A DNA stretch of 64,000 bases from Lanius collurio (taxonomy: Eukaryota > Chordata > Aves > Passeriformes > Laniidae). The stretch lies in the NCBI GenBank assembly GCA_020086605.1, contig JACBWW010000016.1, positions 19,945,775-20,009,774 of the forward strand. Direction: 5' to 3'. Made by a program: the position numbers and the translations under genes. Below the pieces are notes generated by a model that had not been told where the DNA came from, made no database searches, and saw only the letters and a program-made list of their open reading frames with translations. Below, piece after piece: positions 40,001 through 52,000 of the stretch (positions within the stretch are counted from its first letter, which is position 1; each line of letters opens with the position of its first letter).

Positions 40001-43000
40001 TGCTGATCCCTCCAATGACAAAATGCAGAAGGTCAAGTGAGGAATTCCTGAGAAACACAAGTGTCATTTAAAAAGTGCATTAGAAAAAGAGGCTGTTCCA
40101 TTTTCCAAGGCCACTTCAGTAAAGAAATGTTAACTATAATTTACATAGTGAAGACTAGAAAAACATAAATGCTCTATTCTAGTAATCCACAAGAGAAAGA
40201 AACATAAATGTGTCATTTTCATTGTTCAATAATCACTCGAATTGTGTAAAGAAGTGTCAACCTTATTCCAGGCCATGTGACTGTTGCATTTTTCAGTCAA
40301 AAGTTAAAATAACTCTAATTATAGTAACATACATAAAATGATATCCTGGCAAGACTTTATCAGTCATCTCTTGAGTAAATAAAGGTAATGAAATAAGGTC
40401 CAAGTTAGAGAACCAAACAAGACTAATTTCTAAATGCAATACTAATACTACTAATTAAAATCATTATTTTCAGTAGATCATGATCAACTGATAAACAGCT
40501 GAAGAAGACAGAGGCCTTAGCATAACACTAAGAAAATTTGTTGGTAATCTACAGAAGATGCAGAAGGAGGTGGAATCTATAGTTTTAATTTCTTTACTCA
40601 TCAGTAAAATTATGATCTCTCTAAGACATAAGAGAGATTTTATTATATTAATACCTTTATTGTATTAAAATCAAAACATCTGAACATTCCCAAAGGAATG
40701 CCCTGTAAGAAAACTGTAGTACAAAAATGTTCATATGAATTGCAAGCATTTAAATTTTTGCATAACCTGTTCTTAATACTAATTTATAACAATAAAAATA
40801 ACATGTATGTTATTTTTTAAATCAAAGTTTCATTAACAACAATAGTTATTACCCTAGACAGCTCTCATGCATTTACACCAACATACACACAATTAATGTC
40901 ATGTAATATAATGGCACTGCAATGCAAAACAGTGAAGGCACAAGTTTAAATATAGAATTATGTTTGAAAATAAAGTAAAAAAAAAAAAAAGGAAATAATT
41001 TCTTCAACTATTTTTTCCTGCATAGGAATAAGAAGTCACTTTGTGATGAACACAAGGCCAGTCCAATTGTCAGTGAATGTCAGCCAGCACAGGTTCACTG
41101 ATCAGCTGAGAATGAGCACGAAGTTTTAGTTCAAATAGATACCACGCACCAAAAGATTTGATAGCCAGAGATAAGGGCCTTCCTTGAGAAAAGCTGCTCA
41201 CTCAGAGTTCAGAGAGTCTTACCTTGCTCTGTTTGCTTCTTTTGTCATGTCCCAAGCCCAGGTTATGAAGTTCTGACTCAGGTAGGAGACAATAGACTCA
41301 GCACAAAGCATTTGTGAGCAGAAGACGTTGGTTAGTACACTTTCATCATGGTGGAGGTAGATAGCAAGAAGCTTTCTCTGGAAAAGACGTGACAAGAGAT
41401 GAGTGAAAAGTTCCTCAGGCTACTTAGCAATTTAAAGCTGCTGCTGCAGGTCTGAGCATTAGTACCAATGATGGAGTTTATCAAGGGTGACAAGTATCTC
41501 AGTGTGTACAAACAAAAAATAACCAGCAGATTTCAAGTCAAATGGTCCATCCCAGCAAATTTTTAAATATTCTTGATGCTTCTTAATATTCTGAGTACTC
41601 AAATACAATATATTATATATTAGAACATGAAAAGAACAACAAATGAATGAGAAACAAAAACCTTGTTAACAGACCTAAGAAATGAGTGAACTTTTTTAGC
41701 TTGCTGCCTAATAAAAATAACATGTGGAACACTTCCCTGAGCAAGGAATACACCTCTTGATAGGACAGCATCTGCCACAGAAAACAGTTATAAACAACCT
41801 GAAAAAAATGATAATGTGTTGCTATCACCACCTCAGTAGTGAAAGAAAGAGGCAAAGGAGTAACAATACAGCTGCCTACAGACCCAAAGGCTGCAGCTGG
41901 AGGTTCTGGCAGCTCTCCATCCAGCCAAATAGGGAGCCCACACCTCACCTACCTCACTGAAAAGGTGGCCAGGCATTGGAACAAGCTGCCCAGGGAAGGG
42001 GTGGAATCACCATCCCTGGAAGTGCCCAAAGGTGTGCATGTGGCACCTGGGGACACGGGTTAGGGGTGGGCATGGTGGCACTGGGTCAATGGCTGGACTC
42101 GGTATCTTTGAAATTTTTTCCAATCTCACCAATTCTATCACTACACATTGAGAAGGTGTCTATGGTCTCTTGAAACAAAATATTCTGTGCTGTTCTTCTA
42201 GAACCCTATCAAGTAAAATTTGAGCTTCACTGTCAGCAGGTGTGTCCCCATGGAAATCTCAGACCACCTTTTGGAAAGCAAGTCTGAATGCATGTAAATA
42301 TAGCAAGCAGGCTGCAAAAATACAGGGAGACTGTGAGCTAGCTAAGGACTGTGATTCTGCTATTGGCATTCAATGAGTTATAAATGTAATTTAGAAAATT
42401 AAAGCTTTCCATTCCCCCATACCTATATAAATTACTTACTCTATTTTAAAATAGTACTTGAACATATTTGCTGAGATGATATGGTGCTATTTTCAGACTT
42501 TTATTTAAAGTAATTTCAAATCTCTTCATCAGAAGTAACACTGAACCCCAGATATTGATGTGTATTGATATAGCAAGACATGGGATGCAATTTTGAGACA
42601 AGCTGTCTTTGCAAAAAAACCCTATATGGCTCTCGCCTCATAGACTGGCTTTGGATAAAATTTAATGATTGTTTATAGAAGGAACATTTGAACATTCGAG
42701 TTTGGGAAAGGGATTAGTAATTTGCATTACTGTTTGTCTAATTTAATTTAAATGTTCTTCAGAACCACGTACACATGTGCCAGGAAGGGCCATTAATAAG
42801 CCCAACATGCCGAGATCCATATAAGTGCAGCCAACAATGTTGACTGAAACTAAACTTGAAAATCCAGGGCACTGATGCACAATATCATGCAATAAAACAG
42901 CATTTCTGTGGTGATATTTAATTTAAAAAGAAGAAAGAGGCAGGGGAAGATCAGGCACTGTCTGTTTTTGAGGATCAGCCGTTCTGCATTTCAAAGCGTC

Positions 43001-46000
43001 GATCCCTGCAATATCCAGGTTACTGTGCTAGAATCTCGACTATTATATAGCAGTTGTAAGAGAGGGAGGGCAAAGATGTGTTTACTCAGTGATTAGGGCC
43101 TTAGAATAAGCCTCTAGCTCCTAGAGAGACAGCTCACCACTTATTCATTTGGACCAATTCACAAAGCCTAGAAAGATTAAACATCCATGCTGAGAAGACA
43201 AGCGAATGCAGACGGTGAAAAAGAAATAAAAATTCTTTAAAAACTCTGAGATGACTTCATTATTTTTTCCACAAGGAAACTTTAGGAAAGTGTTTAGTTA
43301 GAGAAAAACCCACATTGACCTCTCTCTAAACCCTTAATCTTTCCTTTGTGGTGGCACTGCTTTGTGGTAAGCGGATGGCTTTGCTCTCCTCTTTTCACTG
43401 GGAGCGGACAGAAAAAAAGGCTCTTGAGAAACACTTTTACTTCCAAAGAAACAACCCCATGAAACTGTTAAATATGAGATTCCGTACAACAGAATGTTTC
43501 AAAATATGTACAGTTTTAGGCTTAAAGATTTAGGGACAAATTTTAGTAAACAGAACAGGCACAGACACAATGGAGGTTTACACTGAGTCACTTCCCAAGG
43601 GAATGGAATTTTTGTTGCATCAACAAATCTCACCATACAAAGACTAAACTCCATCACATATAAAAGACTGTACTTGTTTCTGATACTTCATCCAAAATGT
43701 TAAGGGTTGGGCACAGGCATACTGCTATGGTAAATGCAAAGAGGTAGCAGGAGGAACTGAAGTGATAAAACATGAGTTTGAAAATATTCCTGAAAGCCAG
43801 GGGTATATTTTCCTTGGAAAAACACATGATTGCAAAAGGTACACAGCTTCAAGTTTGTTGCTGTGTGGGTTTGTTTTCATGTTTGTTTACTATACTAACC
43901 CATGGTAGTACATATTTATTAGCAAGTTTTAGTTGTGTTTATTTCAAGCCTTTAAAAAGTCAGTACATTCTAGGATTTTATTATGACTAATACTGGGTAT
44001 TTTTAAGTCAATTCTATTAAAATAGCCTTACAAAAGTGTTGAACAGTCTCGAATTCCACAAAAGAAGCTTACTAATGGAGCACTAGACTGTTCTGTGTTG
44101 GATTTCTCAAAAATATGACTCTGACGTTATATACTTGGCATGAAATTTTAACCAAGGAAAAAATAGAACAGGAAGAAACTTTTACTAGTTCCTACGACAG
44201 TATGGGATATCAGAAAGGTTTTAAGCACTGAATACCTGATTGACTTCCAAAGGCCTTAGGACTTGAGGAACTTAAGCCAACAAGGGATATATTTTTCAGA
44301 ATATGTGCATGCTGAAGACCAGGCATTTTTGAGCTTCAGAGAAGTTAATATCCTTTGTACAGAATTAGAAGAAAAGTTGTCACTGAGGCAAAAAACCCAT
44401 AGATCCTGAGGTGACTAAATTGGCATCACTGGGTAATGGGATTTCCAAGCCTCTCAGCCAGTTCCTAATACTGTGAATAACTCAGGTAACTCAAAAGAAT
44501 ATGAACTTGATGGGAATAGCAATGCAGTCATAAGGGTCAGCAAAACCACAGACCTGAATGGTCATTTTTGAATCTCAGGTTTACAAGTTCAAGTAATGAC
44601 TGAGACAGAAAAGTTCATAATGTAACAGCTGCTAGAGACATGAATGTTCTGTCAGGCTGGCAGGCCAACAAATCAAATTCTTAATTTTTTCCTCCAGGTT
44701 TTAGGCAATGAGAGCTAATTCAGATAAACAAAGGGACACATTTGCACTTTAAATCTTTGAAGTGCACATGCTGATCCACACATCCAAGGTGTTCTTGGAG
44801 CTCACGGGATCAGCCTTGGGCACAGCTACCTTATAGCCTTGTAGAAGAGATGTGAAATAAACTGCACCCCACAGGTTCCTAAAGTAGGAGTGAGGTGATC
44901 TCTGTAACCTTCTGATCCCATATTTTGTATTATACATGGCATAAGACATCCCCAAACTAGTTCCTAATTTAATCTTCCTGTAATTTTACCTTGCAGTAAA
45001 ACATTTAGTCTCAAAAATCCATCAGTAATGAAGAATCCACATGAACCATGGTAAGGTGTGCAAACAGCTACCCGCTCTCCCAGGTAAAGGTGTGTTAAAG
45101 CCTGATTTAGTCTACTTTCATCTTCCAACTATTTGATCCTATTATACTGTTGTATCTCCATTTCAATACACTGCACTTGTAGTGATGTCTTACATAATGC
45201 AAATAGTACCCAGTAATTAACACTAAACTTGGGTAAGATCTATAATCACAAGCTTTGAAAGAGGAGAAAACGTGGAGTGTGGCAGCCAATGTCAAAAAAC
45301 ATCCATTACTTAGTATCAAATACAGAGGATGCTGAGGAGAGACCCATACCCAGGAGCAACCATCCAGATAATAAAGATTAAGCTGTTCTCCAGATATGAA
45401 AAATGAAGGGTGTGTAGGTAAACAGTGAAGCTATTAAGCTGCTATGTTGTAGCAGAAATTTCTAAACAATAGTTACCCACAAATTCAGAAATAATTTACA
45501 AATTAAAGGACAGAACTGCTAACACACATCAGGGAAGACTGGAAAGAAAATGGTGACTAACATGGGACTTAACTGGAGCTTATGTACTGACATTTACCAT
45601 AGTGCAGCTGCTTCACTCTTCCTGAAAACCTAGAATTTTACTTCTATACCTGCCCTCCAGTTTCAACCAGACCATGTAGATTAGTGGTCAGGTTACTTAC
45701 GTTTAATCAGAATCTGTAAAGTGGTAATTCATCCACCTGTAATCTGTAATAAGTTCAGTATAAACTTAATAACAACAGCTGAAATAATAAGGGACATTTT
45801 TCTGAGTTAGACAGATAAAAATGATGCTACAGAAAGCCCTGTATGAAGGAATATTCTGCTACCACCAAGGAAAAGAAAAGGTGAAAAAACCCCTTTTATT
45901 TGAACACACCAAATCATGGAAGGAGCATACTTTGCTCTAGGTATTCAGGAAATAAAGAACCCATATGTGAGAGAGATGGTGCTGCCTCTAAATTGAACCT

Positions 46001-49000
46001 AAAAGACAGAATTCAAGAAGAAGAAAAACACGGTTCATTTTCAGACTGCAGGAATATATATTGAGGTGACAATACCAATCTGTGCTAAGAGAGATGTTTC
46101 ACATATTTATTAAAAGTCAGTGGACAGAAAGGTTGAGAGAGGAGCAGGAGGTGAGCTGACAGAGGTATATAAAGATAAAGCTCCTGGAAAGGCAAAGCCA
46201 ATGTCTTTATTCTTTGTCATAATAAAAGAGTAGCAACCACCTGTAAAAATGAAAGGACAAACAAGCTCCAATAAAAGAAAATACTTCAGTATTATTCACA
46301 TGTATAACTCAGTAAGCTTCAACATAGCAATTAAAATCCACTATTAATAACAATACCACCCTAAGTTAGGACAAACCCTCTGATGTGTCGGGACACAAGA
46401 CACCCACAAAGTCCTTTCAGACACAAAGAAACCTGCCCCAAACACCTTGTTAAAAAATGCCTATTATAGGATTTCTTCCATGCCATCAGGTGTAGCAATT
46501 CCTATGGCAGTGGAGCCACCTGGGCAAGAGAAAGCTCATTCTTCAGAAACTAATGTGACAGGGAAACTGTGCTTTCCAACAGACAGAGGAAGACTTTCAC
46601 AAAAACCAGTTTAATTGTTAATTTAATAAGCCTCTGTCTCTCTTTCTCTTCCTGACCCCATTAAGAGAAATACTGAAAATATTTTCTTGTCCTCTACACA
46701 ACAAGCCTTGGAGGTGAATACACAACACCCTTAACTATGGGGCTGCTGGAGGCAGCTGGGAATTTCATGGCCAAGGATATTGGTTGTTAAAAGCAAGGCT
46801 CTCTATCTTGGGTACTGTATTTTTGTGCTAAAGACTTACACAGGTTTTAAAGTAGAGCTACATTTGACCTCATTCCACCTCTCTTATCAAAAACTGGCAT
46901 TGTTGTGGCAGTAGTTGCTTGAAAGGTTAAAGGATCCCATCATGTATGTTAATCTTCACTGTCTAACAACTCAAATACAGGTAGCAGACAAACACCTTGA
47001 CTTTGTTTACAAGGAATTTCTTTTTCAAGCAATATTTTGTTAAATAATTATGAATTACCAGCCTTTCCAACACATGAGAAGACAATGAGGTTTTACAGGA
47101 AACATGCATTTTCTTACAAAGATTTTGAACTCATATTCTGCATTCAAAACACATGTTCTGACATAAGTTAATTTTCTTAAAATAATGCAAATTTAAATAT
47201 TTCTGGAAAAAAGCCTCATGTTTATATATATATTAGGATTTTAAATTTTTTTTTTGAGGTAAAAAGTATCCACAATACAGATTTAAAGCACAGCTGATGG
47301 CTGTCTCACTAGACATGAACTGTAGAGTGCACCTTCTGCTCTGGACAGCATCGAGAATTTGTCAAGAAAAGGCCAAGATCTCTGAGCACTCAAGCTGCCA
47401 AGTGCTCTCAAATTAAATCAGTTTGAAGCGGTTTTCATTAAGATGGATTGAGTGTGGCATCGTGAGAAACACTCTATCAAATGTAGTGTTTTACTTAGTG
47501 ATTAAGTATATACCAGTTGATGAAGCTGCCCAAATCCTTCGTAATCCCACCACTCCAATAAACATTTAATGAGTATATAAGTTCAAAAAGCCTAGTAGAG
47601 GATTTAAACCTTCAATCTTGTTTTTATTTACTCTTGGAACTCAATTTCTCACTTCAAGTGAAGAATGCTGGTGCCTGAAGCTCATCTGTTGCCCTGGTAA
47701 AATTAAGTGCCCTCCATAGTATAAATTAGAAGACAAGACATACAGGTTGCAATTTCTCTGAAGCTTTTTTTTATACTGATATATATATTTAATTATTTTA
47801 TGAAGTACAATTATAAAAATATGAAATAATGTGTCTCTTTCCTCAATTCTGAATTTCAGGGGCCAGCACTGAAAAAATTACTTTGTAACAGGAAAAATCA
47901 GTGAAAACATATGGTATTTCCAAATTGTCATATCTTTGCTCAAAATCAGAATGTTACAATAAGAATAATGTCTTTCCACAGGGTAGGTGGGAGGGAGAGC
48001 ATTAAAAATAAGGCAATATTGAGAAAAAAAACCCAACTATCCAAACACAAACAAAAAATAATACTTTCCTAAATACACACAGATACATGTGTATACACAT
48101 AACAAATTTATGATGAAGTTCTTGTCTGAACACATCACAAAATATTAAAAATATAAGGTGACATGAATTTTGGAAGTGCTGTGTAAGTAGTACAAGAAGT
48201 ACTCTGAGTAACAAAAATACTAAGTAACTGCACTGCATTAATATCAGATTTACAGGTATAAAACTATTCATGAAAGTTCTTGATGGGCTTTTGCCCACTA
48301 TCACACTGATACACTGTCAAGCATTTCTGAAGAAATGTCACAAAATGAACTTCCCAACTCACACCCTTTCTTGTTCAATTCATAGGATTTTTTCCTCTGT
48401 GCAAAGACATGAAAATATTCACTAAACTGAAGAGTGTTAAATGTGTTAACTTCAGCTATACAGTGTGGATTTATAACTCTCACACCTATCAGAATAACCC
48501 CTAACATAACATAGATGCTCCTTCCAATATGAATAACTACGTTCTTCATTTTAAAATTAAACATATATCAAGAAAACAAAAAGTAAATTTAAACAGCATG
48601 ATTTTCTTGTTTGTGTTTCAGCTTTATCTGTGCTTAATTACGCAGGGTTTTGGGTTTCTCCTTAGTGAATCAAGTCACCAAAACTTAAATAAACTGTCCC
48701 CATTCTAATTTTATTAAAATAACTGATTTTAAAACTGTGCATGGAATAACAGAAACTTGAGATGCCTGGTTGGACATACAGAAAAACTAAACAACCAAAC
48801 CCTTAGTATTGGCAGATAAAGGCTGTACAAAGGGGCAAAAAAACCCCCACACTGTATTTCAGAGACTTTTCAATTTAAATTTACAATTTCATTAGCCATT
48901 CTTCAAAGGAGTTACCAACATGCAACAGTGAACTTGTCGACCACAAGACTTGCAGGCAGTGTTCTGTGGCACTGGGACACCATTGTTTCAGGAAGAAAAG

Positions 49001-52000
49001 GGAGGAGGGGAAAAGAAAAAAGAGTAGCTTTGACAACTAAAGAACTCCAGTAAAAATACAGCCTGAATTATTAGAAAGCATCAGTTATTCACTGCAATTT
49101 CAGCAACCACCAAGGTAAGTAATTCAGTCAACTGAGTGAGTTCATCTCTTCCCAAACAATAAAATCAAGATAACTCCAAAATGTAGCTCAGTTTTTTAAA
49201 AATATAGATGGAAAGCTTAAGATGATTTCCATTCCCCCACTGTATTAAATAAAGTAGTTCTGATACACACTTACATCTCTAGCTTTCCCATAGAAGGCTT
49301 CTTGAAAAGCAGCCTCTAACGATCCAATAAAATAAACAGGATGGCAGTCACCATATCTATTTGAGATAAAATTTCCAATTAATAAAAAAGTACAAAATTA
49401 AGTCATTTCAATATTCTACCTTTTCATATATTCTGTTATTATAATGCATCAGCTAAGTATTTTAGAATATTTAGCTGATTATTTATTTTATTTTAGAAGT
49501 ATTACACTTCTAAAGGACAGAAGGGAAATATTTAGGACCCATTTGTTTTCTGACATGGAAAAACTCAAAGTAATGAATTACTACCTTACAAACTTTTTAA
49601 TAAAAACATTCTGTTTCCACATGTAGACACCTTAAGTTCTACACAATTTTCTATAAAAAATTTCAGTCATAACTTATTTCCTCTCTTTATTATATTCTTA
49701 AAGATTAATTGAAGGCTATTCTTGAATTACACATTAATGCATCTCATACACATAAAGGAACATTTCATCACAGGAGTGAAAACAGAAGGCACATAAACTT
49801 TGCATTACTTAGCAGCTTCTACCTATTCAATGAAACAAGCAACTGTTTAACAGCGCACGATTTGGTAGCATGAAGTTTTTTAAAAATCAAGAATTTCTAT
49901 GTTTTTTAAAAGTCAATATTTACCCAGTCACTTTGTTATTGTGAAAACTCTTACAGCAACTCTGTATTTATCTTTCAATACTAATCAGTTTCAGCTTTTC
50001 TCTTCCTGTATATCACAATAAACTTATCATATATAACCAGTCTTTCTCATCCTTCTGCACCTTTACATAATTAAGTAATGACACTAAATAGTGGCAAAAT
50101 AAATAAAATAAGAATCAGCCACTGCAGCTTGGACTGAGAAATAATTTTATTTCAGAAGCAGTTTTAGTAGCCAAGTTAGAATTAAAAGAAATTAGATTAG
50201 GATGTCTAAGTATGCTATAATCCCACAACATAACATGTACACTTGGTTTATTTACATTTTCACTACCTAGTAACTTCAACTTAGTTTGTAATAAGAACTG
50301 CACAGTGAACAGGCTATGCTTACCTTGAAGAAAATTCTGCTGTAAATTGTAATAAGGCATCTCCTTCATTTTCAGCATTTTCTGGCACTTAAAAAAAATG
50401 AAAAAAAAAAAAAAGGCAACCTTATGGAAACAGGTTGTAGTATGCAAACACATTTGCTTCACAGGTATTTCATGTTCCCAGCTTACTGAAGTTGTTACCA
50501 AGAGACCATACAGATTTCATGAAAGACTATCAACCATAAACCTTTGGAAAGACAAGAAATTTCCAGAGTCTCGTGAATATATTCAGGTTTTCCAAACAGT
50601 AAAATCCTCAGGTCCAGTGTAATGTGATATATCACTTGTTCACAGTTAGCATTCTGGACTTACTCTAAGGCTTGAAAGGCTGGACCCTTCCTACACATAA
50701 TGTTAGAAAGTTTTCCATATTATTACATGTATTTGCTGTCAAAAAACTTCTAATGTAGTAACACTAATGCAAGCCTAAAGTAAATAAAGAGCATGCAAGA
50801 ACTGCATGTAGGAGGTAACTGACTGCTCCTGCTCAATCCTTTTCATAATAAAAGGGCAAATACTCACTGAGAAATTTGACTAGCATAATGACTAAAACTT
50901 TAATCAAAAATAGAATCTGTAGAATTTTCAAAACAGGGAAGTGGAAATCCAGTTGTCTACAGGTGCATTTGCATAGAGATCACAATTTCTCTGAGTTTAA
51001 TTTTTACTCTTCAATTTTAAGTTAAATTATTATTCTTCAGTTGCAAAGTTAAAAATTTCCCTCCACAGGAAGATGCTTTCATAGTTGCCAGTTATGTCTG
51101 CAGTATTTTCATTTGATGCATGCATCAGACATGACATTCTAACAATTCTACCATCCCTATCAAAAGATACATTCCAGTTTCTAATTCTGCAGACTCATCT
51201 GCCTTCACCTCTGCTGTACAACCTCCAGTTGATCATAAATCAATTCTCAACTCTTACTCATTGGCGATTTCCTCAAGGCAGATGATGCTACTCCAAACAT
51301 TTCTCCATCATCAACTCCAAACTCAGTAGCATCTTCAAAGTCATCTCCATCACTATCACTAACCATATGAACATCAGTGCATTGCTGCATGAAAACAAAA
51401 ACCAAAATCCCCCATAAGCTTCCAGTACAGACATCTTCAGTGAAATACAAAATACATACACAGTGACAAATACTTATGTATTTCTATAAAAACATAATAT
51501 ACTGCATTTTATTTTACTATTTTATACAGCATTATCAGAGGTCATTTTTAACAGAAGTCCAATTGGCAGCAAGATTATGTGACAAAATGCTCTATTAAAG
51601 AATGAACTTTTCTCTGCATACGCAGAGTTGAGCAAATTTAATCCAAAGTTAATGCTGTTTTCCATCTAATGGTACCAGAGCTGGTCTACCTGCATAAGAA
51701 AGAGTGAGAGAAGCCACACAATGGTGGTTTTTATATTGGTATTTGGCATACCAATATAAAGGACAAAAATCAACATTTTTGTGCAATGGGCTAAAGTCTC
51801 ATCTCCCATCATGAGACCCTTTGCTGTGATTTGCTTGCTTTGTTTTTCCTTTTTCTTCAATGACTCATTTGCCCAGTTTCTTACTTTGTCACAATTTCAC
51901 GTTGCAGGAACCGTAAATTGATTGTTTCAAGATGCAATTCCACTGACACACAGAATTGACAACAGAAAGGATGGTGCCCACTGCATAAGAAGGTGTCCCT

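Larger units (their letters stand above)
32301..41222 (-). other. FAF1: FAF1 intron (8.9 kb)
   Basis: Holds a GC-richer island with open frames on both strands (34290-34690), a candidate conserved element (36300-36630), a second GC-richer patch (37620-37840), the 35-bp tandem duplication (38019-38088) and a poly-A run (40978-40991). No gene is recognised. Confidence 0.8.
41378..49274 (-). other. FAF1: FAF1 intron (7.9 kb)
   Basis: Contains the CR1 fragment (about 41955-42145) and a candidate conserved element (42700-42850). The remainder is unique AT-rich sequence without recognisable genes. Confidence 0.82.

Noticed and set aside
41839..42063. 74-codon plus-strand frame as a host gene
   Set aside because: Its second half is the CR1 ORF2 C-terminus, and the upstream part is unrelated intron sequence read through.
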